Part shown: piece after piece, positions 1-7,739 of the stretch
How the letters are laid out: the number at the start of each line of letters is the position of its first letter
Numbering within the stretch: the stretch's first letter is position 1
Assembly: GCA_947501445.1 (NCBI GenBank)
Contig: CANMVS010000021.1
Coordinates: 1 to 64,000 of the forward strand
From: an uncultured Rhizobiaceae group bacterium
GTDB lineage: Bacteria; Pseudomonadota; Alphaproteobacteria; Rhizobiales; Rhizobiaceae
DNA: 64,000 nt
Reading direction: 5' to 3'
Position numbers and translations under genes: made by a program
The notes under the pieces: model-generated
Seen by the model: only the letters and a program-made list of their open reading frames with translations
What the model was told of the DNA's origin: nothing
The model's database searches: none

Positions 1-719
1 AAGAAGTCCTGACGGATATAGCGGAAAGGCCGCTCCACCTTGCCCTTGGTTTTGGCCCGATAGGGCTGGCAAGCTCGGGGCACACAACCGTAATGGTTGA
101 GCAGTGCCACCAGCGACTTGTTATAGATCACGACCCCGTTGCTGTCTTCGCCAATGACTGCGGTCTTCATTCGGTCATAAAGGATCTGCATCGGCGCACC
201 GCCCATGGCATCGAAGGCGGCAATGTGGCAACGCAGAACGCTCTGCAGGTCCTGACTGTAACAATACCGGCCCCAATGCCAACGACTGTGCCCCAGTATG
301 ATTGAGAACAGCCAGACCTTGCGGGGCCCATCGGGTTCATCGGTGAATTCAACCTTGAACTCGGCAAAGTCGACCTGGGCCTGCTTGCCGGGTGGTGTCT
401 CAAAACGGCGTTCGAACCGGGTTCTTGCCGGTGGGCGAACGTCGCGCAGAAAATCCGTCACCGCCGTGTAGCCGCCCTCATATCCAAGGCCCTTGATCTC
501 CCGCATCAGTCGTTTGGCCGACAGGTCGGCAAACTGCGCGGTCCGCTCGCGCAGATAATCCTCATAAGGTTCGATGAGGCGCGGTCTTTTTTGACGCGGT
601 CCATAGACGGGCGCTTCAAGGCCACGGTCGAGATATTTACGCACGGTTTTGCGGTCGAGCCCTGTTTTGCGCGAAATTGCTGCTACGCTCAAACCTTGCT
701 GCTTCAAATCATGGATCAT
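1..719 (-). CDS. istA: IS21-family transposase IstA, partial (C-terminal part off window)
   Basis: This is the DDE transposase of an IS21-type element, acting with the ATPase helper IstB. The frame is open for 239 codons from ATG at 719 to the window edge. The N-terminus has a helix-turn-helix (LSVAAISRKTGLDRKTVRKY, residues 10-29). The catalytic core follows, with candidate acidic residues Asp117 (in VDFAEF), Asp182 (in YDRMKTAV) and Glu229 (in KGKVERPFRY). A good ribosome binding site, GGGAGG, sits five bases upstream of the start. No frameshift is seen in the visible part, so the element may still be functional. The family assignment is secure; the subgroup is not determined. Confidence 0.85.
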   Translation of the reverse strand, partial: MIHDLKQQGLSVAAISRKTGLDRKTVRKYLDRGLEAPVYGPRQKRPRLIEPYEDYLRERTAQFADLSAKRLMREIKGLGYEGGYTAVTDFLRDVRPPARTRFERRFETPPGKQAQVDFAEFKVEFTDEPDGPRKVWLFSIILGHSRWHWGRYCYSQDLQSVLRCHIAAFDAMGGAPMQILYDRMKTAVIGEDSNGVVIYNKSLVALLNHYGCVPRACQPYRAKTKGKVERPFRYIRQDF

Positions 720-797
720 TACAACCTCCCTTACTATTAACACCGCACTGCCTCCTCAATTGCAGGAGTAGTATCTGGCGAAATTTACTTGCACTTG

Positions 798-831
798 CCC
801 ACAGTGGATTGGCATGCCAATCCACTGTGGG
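798..831. repeat. 34-bp perfect palindrome in the IS leader
   Basis: Both arms are 17 bp (CCCACAGTGGATTGGCA and its complement) with no spacer. It lies between the IS end and the istA start, about 80 bp upstream of the ATG. It could be a binding site for a dimeric protein or a cruciform/attenuator that limits transposase expression. Role inferred only. Confidence 0.8.
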
Positions 832-897
832 ACGCTCAGCACCCAAAACTGGGGACTTTTCAATCGGCACAAATGGGGAGTATTAATCCGGTAGTCA

Positions 898-1252
898 CAG
901 CAGTGACTCTCAGTATTTCCCGAGCGGCACACCGTGCCTCATCGAGGGCAAAAGAATTACCGCGAAGCGGCAAGCGCGAATGCGCGTCGGGGCTTATGCC
1001 CCGCCCCGTCTGGAGCCAGCGCCGCAAGGCGCGATACGGCGTGAAGACACTCATACAAAGGTACCGGTAATCGGGGTGCAGCGCAGATGAGATGTCCTGT
1101 GAACACGTGGGTTTGTCAGGCGGGGTTGATTTGTTTTCTATTCACGGCGCACCGGCGCTTTCGCGCCTGCCTCCATAGGGGGCGGCCAAGTTATTGGCCG
1201 GGCCACGGTCGTGGCCTGATTGAGTGCCATGCAGGCAGGTACCGGGTGCTGC
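898..1252. repeat. Hairpin-chain tandem repeat, copy 1 (355 bp)
   Basis: First of two head-to-tail copies with a period of 355 bp. The unit contains a series of short perfect hairpins with 3-4 base loops: 937-947, 960-970, 974-985, 989-1002, 1019-1032, 1154-1167, 1184-1199 and 1201-1216. Stems are 4-6 bp and G+C-rich, and one loop is GCAA, a GNRA tetraloop. Short open frames cross it on both strands but none has a ribosome binding site or a recognisable product. It may be a structured non-coding RNA or a DNA-level element. The left end coincides with the IS boundary, so it may be truncated. Confidence 0.8.
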
Positions 1253-1605
1253 CAGCAGTGACTCTCAGTATTTCCCGAGCGGCACACCGTGCCTCATCGA
1301 GGGCAAAAGAATTACCGCGAAGCGGCAAGCGCGAATGCGCGTCGGGGCTTATGCCCCGCCCCGTCTGGAGCCAGCGCCGCAAGGCGCGATACGGCGCGAA
1401 GACATTTATACAAAGCTATCAGTAATCGGGGTGCCGCGCAATTGAGCGTTCCTGTGAACAGGTGGGTTTTGCTGGCGGGGATGATTTGTTTTCTATTCAC
1501 GGCGCACCGGCGCTTTCGCGCCTGCCTCCATAGGGGCGGCCAAATTATTGGCCGGGCCACGGTCGTGGCCTGATTGAGTGCCATGCAGGATGGCAGCGGG
1601 TGCGG
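1253..1605. repeat. Hairpin-chain tandem repeat, copy 2
   Basis: Second copy of the 355-bp unit, nearly identical to copy 1 over its first 190 bases and with the same hairpin series shifted by 355. Differences cluster at 1395-1480 and at the end, where homology fades near 1600. It ends about 17 bp from the stop of the leftward ubiquinone hydroxylase gene, so on the minus strand it would be part of that gene's 3' region. Confidence 0.8.
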
Positions 1606-1622
1606 CAGTCACACCTGCGCAG

Positions 1623-2849
1623 TTAAATCGCCTCACCGCGCAACAATCGCGGGCCGTCCGGTCCGGCAAGACCCGATGCCTGCCGTATAAAAAACGACTT
1701 TAACGCGGGCATGCGATCAACCAGGCCGAGGCCGAGGTCGCGCAGGGCACGGACCGGCGTAACATCATTGGAAAACAGCCGGTTTAACACATCGCTGGTT
1801 ACGCCCATCTGGAAAGTATCGAAACGGCGCCAGACCTGATAGCGCTCAAGCACAGAAACAGAACCGATGTCCAGCCCCAGCCTGTCGGCTTCCACGACGG
1901 TTTCTGCCAGCGCGGCAACATCACGAAAACCCATGTTAAGGCCCTGTCCGGCGATGGGGTGGATACCGTGGGCGGAATCACCCACCAGTGCGAGGCGGGG
2001 CCGTATGAATTCGCGTGCAAGGGTCAGGCCGAGCGGAAAGGCCCGCCGGTCTCCCACCACTTCAATCTCACCCAGTTTATGGCCGAAGCGCCGTTCAAGT
2101 TCTGTTTCAAAAACCAGATCGTCCTCTGCCACCAGCTTATCGGCTTCCTCAGTGCGCTCGGTCCACACCAATGAGGATCGATTGCCGGTCAGCGGCAACA
2201 TGGCAAAGGGGCCTGATGGCAGGAAGTGCTCTTCCGCACGCCCATTGTGAGGGCGTTCATGGGCAACTGTCGTGACGATGCCCGACTGGCCGTAGGACCA
2301 GTGCACCGTCTTGATCCCGGCCATCTCACGCAGCCGCGAACGAACGCCATCAGCGGCAACAAGCAATCGGGTATGCATGACACGACCATCGGCAAATGTA
2401 ACGTCGGTTGATGTGTCGCCCGTTTCAAAATCGGTCGCGGCAACACCCTGTATAATCGCGACACCCAGCTTTTCAGCCCGTTCACGAACAGCGGCCACAA
2501 GCGCCCGGTTGGGCACCATGTGGGCGAAGGGTTCTCCGGGGGCGACATCGCCGTCAAATGTCAGGAAAACCGGCCGTACAGGGTCTGACGTGCGTGAATC
2601 CGTCACGATCATGTCCGTGATTGGCTGGGCCTCAGGCGCGATGTTCTGCCAGGCTTGCAACTGGGTCAGCATCCGGCTGGCTCCGGCAGCGATGGCCGAT
2701 GCGCGCTGGTCATTTTTCCATACGCCCTGCGGTGCTGCATCGACCACCTTGATGTTCAGGTGCGGCGCTGAGGTCTTTATCGCCACAGCAGCGGAAATAC
2801 CGATATAGCCACCACCGACGATCAGGACATCCAGAATTTGCTCGGTCAT
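1623..2849 (-). CDS. UbiH/UbiF/Coq6-family FAD-dependent ubiquinone biosynthesis hydroxylase
   Basis: Predicted flavoprotein monooxygenase that hydroxylates the aromatic ring of ubiquinone precursors at the inner membrane face. It is 408 residues, the usual family length. The N-terminal Rossmann dinucleotide site reads VLIVGGGYIGISAA (residues 8-21). The second FAD motif, LALVGDSAHGIHPIAGQG, lies around residue 285-302, followed by LNMGFRDV. Which ring position it acts on cannot be told from sequence alone, so no specific symbol is given. It is transcribed away from tesB across a 165-bp shared upstream region, with AAGGGATG before the ATG. Confidence 0.88.
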   Translation of the reverse strand: MTEQILDVLIVGGGYIGISAAVAIKTSAPHLNIKVVDAAPQGVWKNDQRASAIAAGASRMLTQLQAWQNIAPEAQPITDMIVTDSRTSDPVRPVFLTFDGDVAPGEPFAHMVPNRALVAAVRERAEKLGVAIIQGVAATDFETGDTSTDVTFADGRVMHTRLLVAADGVRSRLREMAGIKTVHWSYGQSGIVTTVAHERPHNGRAEEHFLPSGPFAMLPLTGNRSSLVWTERTEEADKLVAEDDLVFETELERRFGHKLGEIEVVGDRRAFPLGLTLAREFIRPRLALVGDSAHGIHPIAGQGLNMGFRDVAALAETVVEADRLGLDIGSVSVLERYQVWRRFDTFQMGVTSDVLNRLFSNDVTPVRALRDLGLGLVDRMPALKSFFIRQASGLAGPDGPRLLRGEAI

Positions 2850-3014
2850 GGTTTCATCCCTTGCTCAACAATGCTCGAATCGGCCTGCACATTCTATGTG
2901 CCTGTTTTCACCCATTATCCAGTCAGAAACATTTGCACACATTTTCTGAAACGGCCTATAAGGCAGATCATACAGGGCCCAATGCAGAACAAAAGGCCCA
3001 ACAGGAGTTTCATA

Positions 3015-3881
3015 ATGTCGCGTGCCATGGAAAATTTGCTGTCTATTCTCGATCTCGAGCGACTGGAGCTGGATCTGTTCCGCGGCACCAGCCCGGACAA
3101 TGGCTGGCAGCGGGTCTTCGGCGGTCAGGTCATCGCGCAGGCACTGGTGTCAGCGCAGCGTACAATCGCCGATGACCGGCATGTTCATTCCCTGCATTCC
3201 TATTTCATGCGACCGGGGGACCCGTCTGTGCCCATCATCTATGAGGTGGATCGGATCCGCGATGGCGCCAGTTTCAATACCAGGCGGGTGGTGGCTATCC
3301 AGCATGGCAAGGCCATATTCTCACTGTCCGCATCCTTCCAGCGCGATGAGCCAGGGCTTGATCACCAGGTGGATATGCCGGACGTGCCCATGCCCGAGGA
3401 TCTGCTCGGCGAAGGCGATCTGAAGGAAAAATACCTTAAAAACGCACCGGAAAACGTGCGGCGTTACTGGGAGCGGGAACGCCCCATTGAAATGCGGCCC
3501 GTATCACTGACCCACTATATTTCCCAGGAAAAGCTGGCGCCGGTGCAAAATGTCTGGGTGCGGGCCAATGGCGGTGTGCCCAATGACCGGCGAACCCAGG
3601 AAGCCGTATTGGCCTATCTGTCCGACATGACCTTGCTGGATACCTCGCTGTTTGCCCATGGATTATCTGTATTCAGCAATAAGATACAGGCGGCAAGTCT
3701 TGATCATTCCATGTGGTTTCACCGTCCCTATGCGATGGATGACTGGATGCTCTATGCACAAAACAGCCCGAACGCCAGCGGCGCACGAGGGTTGAACAAT
3801 GGCGGTCTTTATACCCGTGACGGTGTGCTGATTGCCTCTGTCGCTCAGGAAGGCCTGATCCGCCAGCGTACAAAGGCCTAA
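3015..3881 (+). CDS. tesB: Acyl-CoA thioesterase II
   Basis: Hydrolyses acyl-CoA to free fatty acid and CoA in the cytoplasm. The product from this start is 288 residues, matching E. coli TesB (286), with two hotdog domains. Typical stretches are DLFRGTSPDNGWQRVFGGQV near the N-terminus and LDHSMWFHRPYAMDDWMLY near the C-terminus, which holds the conserved Asp and the active-site region. The frame is open 59 codons further upstream, but ATG 3015 has CAGGAG about eight bases before it and gives the family length, so it is preferred. It is divergent from the ubiquinone hydroxylase. Confidence 0.9.
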   Translation: MSRAMENLLSILDLERLELDLFRGTSPDNGWQRVFGGQVIAQALVSAQRTIADDRHVHSLHSYFMRPGDPSVPIIYEVDRIRDGASFNTRRVVAIQHGKAIFSLSASFQRDEPGLDHQVDMPDVPMPEDLLGEGDLKEKYLKNAPENVRRYWERERPIEMRPVSLTHYISQEKLAPVQNVWVRANGGVPNDRRTQEAVLAYLSDMTLLDTSLFAHGLSVFSNKIQAASLDHSMWFHRPYAMDDWMLYAQNSPNASGARGLNNGGLYTRDGVLIASVAQEGLIRQRTKA

Positions 3882-4006
3882 AATTAAGGCAATATCAAAT
3901 TGACGCCTATTTAATGTGCAGTTGAAGATGATCAACTGGCGCTTTGTTGCAGTGCGTCAATAAAATAATCAATAAAACCAAATAGATACCTGTCAAATAG
4001 GTAAAC

Positions 4007-4022
4007 TGGCACGATCCTTGAT
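4007..4022 (+). promoter_or_regulatory. Sigma-54 (-24/-12) promoter for glnK-amtB
   Basis: TGGCACG-ATCC-TTGAT fits the RpoN consensus TGGCACG-N4-TTGCW with only the C of the -12 element changed. It lies 190 bp upstream of glnK, as expected for an NtrC-controlled unit. A 7-bp dyad (CAGTTGA/TCAACTG, 3919-3938) lies about 70 bp further upstream and might be an activator site, though it does not match the NtrC consensus well. Confidence 0.75.
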
Positions 4023-4133
4023 TGGATGGGGCAGAGTTGCGTCTCATCGGCTGATGTTTCGTGATTTTGCCGGATCCAATGCGGTGGGCGTGATTGTGGT
4101 GCGGTGAAGAAGGCTTTGTCCGGATGGAGATGA

Positions 4134-4550
<417 letters not shown>

Positions 4551-4553
<3 letters not shown>

Positions 4554-4652
4554 CGCAATTCAGGTTTTGGCGGAGACGGCAGGACCTGAATGCATCAATA
4601 AAATCCATGGCCGACACCGTTGTCCCGTACCTGACAAAACGTGAAACGGTCT
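4551..4652. repeat. Dispersed ~100-bp two-hairpin repeat, family 1, copy a
   Basis: One of six related copies in this window (others near 21963, 35853, 36607, 38470 and 58370). One end begins TAG-CGCAATTCAGGTTTTG and the other ends in ACAAAACGTGAAACGGTCT. The centre reads GCATCAA(C/T)AAAATC. The TAG is the glnK stop codon. In the better-preserved copies the two halves fold into separate hairpins. Here it fills almost the whole glnK-amtB spacer, so it is transcribed within the operon. Confidence 0.9.
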
Positions 4653-4673
4653 GGTGTTACAGGAGTAAACCCG

Positions 4674-6032
4674 ATGATTATGCCCAGAATTTTCAAAGCG
4701 AGCGCGGCACTGCTGGCGTTCGGCGCCACGGCACTGCCGGCCGCTGCTCAGGATGCGGCGGCACCCGGCACCGTGCCGACCGAATCAGTGTTCATCTTCA
4801 ATTCCCTGTTGTTTTTAATGTCCGGTTTTCTGGTCATGTTCATGGCGGCCGGTTTCGCCATGCTGGAAGCCGGCCTTGTGCGTTCAAAGAACGTATCGAT
4901 GCAATTGACCAAAAACATCGCGTTGTTTTCATTCGCAGCCATCATGTACTACCTGATTGGCTACAATCTGATGTATCCGCTCGGCAATTGGTCCATTGGA
5001 TCAGATGATACCGGCGGCTACCTTGGCGCATTCGGTGTCGCCGTGCTCGAGGCTGTCGGTGTTACATCGGACAAGGCTGATGATCTGTCCTATGCATCCA
5101 CCGGGTCGGACTACTTCTTTCAGCTGATGTTCTGTGCAACGACGGCGTCCATTGTGTCGGGCACACTGGCCGAGCGTATGAAACTGTGGCCGTTCCTGAT
5201 CTTCACGCTGGTTTTGACCGGATTGTTGTATCCCATTCAGGCGTCCTGGAAATGGGGCGGTGGATTTCTTGATACCCAGCTCGGCTTTCTTGATTTTGCC
5301 GGATCCACGGTTGTCCATTCCGTTGGTGGCTGGGCTGCGCTTACCGGTGCGATCATTCTGGGCGCCCGAAAAGGCAAATATGGTGCCAATGGTGCCATCC
5401 ATCCGATTCCAGGCTCGAATATGCCACTGGCAACCCTTGGAACCTTTATCCTGTGGCTCGGCTGGTTTGGCTTCAACGGCGGTTCGCAACTGGCAGCGGG
5501 TTCGATTGGCGATATTGCCGACGTTTCACGTATCTTTGCCAACACCAATGCGGGTGCCGCTGGTGGTGCCGTCGCAGCGCTGTTGTTGACGCAGATCGTT
5601 TACAAGAAGGTCGATATCACCATGGTTCTGAACGGTGCGCTTGCCGGTCTTGTGTCAATCACCGCTGAGCCTTTGACACCCGGCCTTGGCAGCGCGACAT
5701 TGATTGGTGCTGTGGGCGGCGTGATTGTTGTCTTTGCCGTTCCATTCCTGGACAAGCTAAAAATTGACGATGTTGTCGGTGCAATTCCAGTGCATTTGTT
5801 TGCCGGTATCTGGGGAACGATTGCGGTGCTATTCACCAACCCGGATGCAACCATCTACGGTCAGTTCGCTTCGATCATCATCGTTGGCGTATTCATGGTG
5901 GTATCTTCGGGCATTGTCTGGATGATCCTCAATGCCACGATGGGTCTTCGGGTCAGTGATGAGGAAGAGCAGGTTGGTCTGGACAAAATCGAGATTGGCG
6001 TCGAAGCCTATCCCGAATTCACCAAAATCTGA
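4674..6032 (+). CDS. amtB: Ammonium transporter AmtB with signal peptide
   Basis: Inner-membrane trimeric ammonium channel of 452 residues. An N-terminal signal peptide (SAALLAFGATALPAAAQDAA) is followed by 11 predicted membrane spans. The pore twin-histidine motifs are visible as DFAGSTVVHSVGGW and IPVHLFAGIWG, and the Phe-gate/recruitment region lies in FAMLEAGLVRSKN. ATG 4674 is chosen because AGGAG lies eight bases upstream; the frame extends 11 codons further into the repeat but without a ribosome site. It is co-transcribed with glnK and followed by a strong terminator. Confidence 0.93.
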   Translation: MIMPRIFKASAALLAFGATALPAAAQDAAAPGTVPTESVFIFNSLLFLMSGFLVMFMAAGFAMLEAGLVRSKNVSMQLTKNIALFSFAAIMYYLIGYNLMYPLGNWSIGSDDTGGYLGAFGVAVLEAVGVTSDKADDLSYASTGSDYFFQLMFCATTASIVSGTLAERMKLWPFLIFTLVLTGLLYPIQASWKWGGGFLDTQLGFLDFAGSTVVHSVGGWAALTGAIILGARKGKYGANGAIHPIPGSNMPLATLGTFILWLGWFGFNGGSQLAAGSIGDIADVSRIFANTNAGAAGGAVAALLLTQIVYKKVDITMVLNGALAGLVSITAEPLTPGLGSATLIGAVGGVIVVFAVPFLDKLKIDDVVGAIPVHLFAGIWGTIAVLFTNPDATIYGQFASIIIVGVFMVVSSGIVWMILNATMGLRVSDEEEQVGLDKIEIGVEAYPEFTKI

Positions 6033-6072
6033 TCGCTTCATTCTCACCAAACAGGGCGTATTGCGCCTGAAG

Positions 6073-6096
6073 AGGGCCCCTATATGGGCCCTTTTT
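6073..6096 (+). terminator. Rho-independent terminator after amtB
   Basis: A 7-bp perfect stem (AGGGCCC/GGGCCCT, 6073-6079 and 6086-6092) with a six-base loop, followed by a run of T. It lies 40 bp after the amtB stop and separates it from the second ammonium transporter unit. Confidence 0.85.
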
Positions 6097-6277
6097 GCTG
6101 GTTTATGCGCCGATTTACACAGTGACTGTTCCTGCCCGTAGCGGTGATGCCTATGAAATGAGCACGACAGGGCGGCTCGCCTAATAATGCATCAATTGGG
6201 CTGTGCACTGGATAAAAAATAGGCATTTGCACGAAAATCGACCTGCCTGCCCAGGAAAATGGCAGCAAATGCCGGGT

Positions 6278-6293
6278 TGGCATGAAAATTGAT
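6278..6293 (+). promoter_or_regulatory. Sigma-54 (-24/-12) promoter for second amt gene
   Basis: TGGCATG-AAAA-TTGAT matches the RpoN core with GG and the -12 element at the right spacing. A start of transcription would fall near 6305, about 25 bp before the ATG at 6330. Two TGCAC half-sites (6204-6208 and 6228-6232) lie upstream and are possible parts of an NtrC site. The upstream in-frame ATG at 6282 lies inside this promoter, so it cannot be the translation start. Confidence 0.68.
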
Positions 6294-6329
6294 TCTAACA
6301 GGCGAAACAGTCTGAAACGGAGTTTTTCC

Positions 6330-7553
6330 ATGGATCAATCACACGTTGGTGGTGATGTCTTTTTCGTGCTTATGGGTGCGATTCTGGTTTTTGCCATGCA
6401 TGGTGGTTTTGCCTTTCTCGAAGTCGGAACCGTGCGTCACAAAAACCAGGTCAATGCCCTGGTCAAAATCCTTGCGGATTTTGCAATTTCAACAATCACC
6501 TATTTCTTCGTCGGATTTGCTGTGGCCTATGGCGTCAGTTTTTTTGTCAGTGCGGCGACATTGTCGGGCGGGCAGAGCGGGGAGATATTCCTGCCACAGG
6601 GATTTACCCTGGTTAAGTTCTTCTTCCTGACCACATTTGCAGCGGCCATTCCGGCGATTATATCCGGTGGAATTGCGGAACGGATGCGGTTTCAACCGCA
6701 GTGCTTTGCCACGGTGGCGCTGGTTGGTCTGATCTATCCGTTTTTCGAGGGCATCGTCTGGAATGGTAATTTCGGATTGCAGGATGCACTGGAAGGCGCT
6801 TTTGGCGCACCTTTTCATGATTTTGCCGGTTCCATTGTTGTTCATGCCGTGGGCGGGTGGATCGCGCTGCCCGCGGTCATTTTGCTTGGTACACGCCTTG
6901 GCCGCTATACAAAATCGGGTAAATCGCATCCCTTCGCACCCTCTTCGCTTCCCTGGTTGGCGCTTGGATCCTGGTTGCTGTGTATTGGCTGGTTCGGATT
7001 TAATGTCATGAGCGCCCAATCGGTCGGTGGTGCCACGGGACTTGTCGCACTTAATTCACTGATGGCCATGGTCGGCGGCATTGTCGTTGCCCTGATCATT
7101 GGCCGCAATGATCCGGGTTTTGTGCACAATGGCGCTCTTGCCGGTCTTGTTGCCGTTTGTGCAGGTTCAGACGTATTTCATCCTATTGGTGCTCTGGTCG
7201 TTGGTGGTGCAGCCGGTTTGCTGTTTGTCAAAGGCTTCTCATGGTGCCAGGAAAAACTGAAGGTTGATGATGTACTGGGCGTTTGGCCGCTGCACGGTCT
7301 GTGCGGACTTTGGGGTGGCATCGCCTGTGGTATATTTGGCCTTGAGGCGCTGGGTGGCCTTGGTGGCGTATCACTGATGGCCCAGATTGTGGGCTCGGTC
7401 GGTGGTGCAATATACGCAGCCATCGGTGGATTTGTTGTCTACGGAATTTTGAAAACGACCACCGGATTGCGTATGAGTGAAGAAGACGAAATGCGCGGGG
7501 CTGACCTGTCGATCCACAAAATCGGCGCAAATCCGGAAGCGGAAATACGCTGA
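6330..7553 (+). CDS. amt: Ammonium transporter, second paralogue
   Basis: Inner-membrane ammonium channel of 407 residues without a cleavable signal peptide. It retains the family hallmarks: FAFLEVGTVRHKN, the first pore histidine in DFAGSIVVHAVGGW, FGFNVMSAQS, and the second pore histidine in WPLHGLCGLWGG. The start at 6330 has ACGGAG seven bases upstream and is placed just after a sigma-54-like promoter. It is shorter than and clearly divergent from the upstream AmtB and has no PII gene of its own. It is probably also nitrogen regulated, as a low-ammonium backup or sensor-like paralogue; that role is inferred. Confidence 0.88.
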   Translation: MDQSHVGGDVFFVLMGAILVFAMHGGFAFLEVGTVRHKNQVNALVKILADFAISTITYFFVGFAVAYGVSFFVSAATLSGGQSGEIFLPQGFTLVKFFFLTTFAAAIPAIISGGIAERMRFQPQCFATVALVGLIYPFFEGIVWNGNFGLQDALEGAFGAPFHDFAGSIVVHAVGGWIALPAVILLGTRLGRYTKSGKSHPFAPSSLPWLALGSWLLCIGWFGFNVMSAQSVGGATGLVALNSLMAMVGGIVVALIIGRNDPGFVHNGALAGLVAVCAGSDVFHPIGALVVGGAAGLLFVKGFSWCQEKLKVDDVLGVWPLHGLCGLWGGIACGIFGLEALGGLGGVSLMAQIVGSVGGAIYAAIGGFVVYGILKTTTGLRMSEEDEMRGADLSIHKIGANPEAEIR

Positions 7554-7739
7554 CAGCGGTCATGAATAAAGGCGCGCCGGTCGGACATTCCATTGGCGCG
7601 CATCACATATTGATGAACCCTGGACAATATCGTCCAAGTCTTATGCATGGTTAATGCGCCGTTAACTCCAATTCGACTAAACTCCAGCGCAATAGGGTGG
7701 TTGTAACAGCCCTCATGTGTTTCTGGTTGGAGTGTAGCC

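Larger units (their letters stand above)
1..897 (-). mobile_element. IS21-family insertion sequence, right end, cut by window edge
   Basis: The stretch holds an istA-type transposase reading leftwards off the window, plus about 180 bp of non-coding terminal DNA. Read on the minus strand, the terminal DNA begins TGACTACCGG near 897 and carries two copies of a subterminal motif of the form GATTRAWAMKTCCCCA. Repeated subterminal motifs of this sort are typical of IS21-family ends. The outer limit at 897 is inferred from the TCA end and from the tandem repeat homology starting at the very next base. The partner istB and the other end lie outside the window, so completeness is unknown. Confidence 0.75.

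Noticed and set aside
860-1584. Several 60-110-codon open frames across the tandem hairpin units on both strands
   Set aside because: The frames exist because the DNA is G+C-rich and duplicated. They lack ribosome sites and recognisable domains, and opposite strands are open at once.
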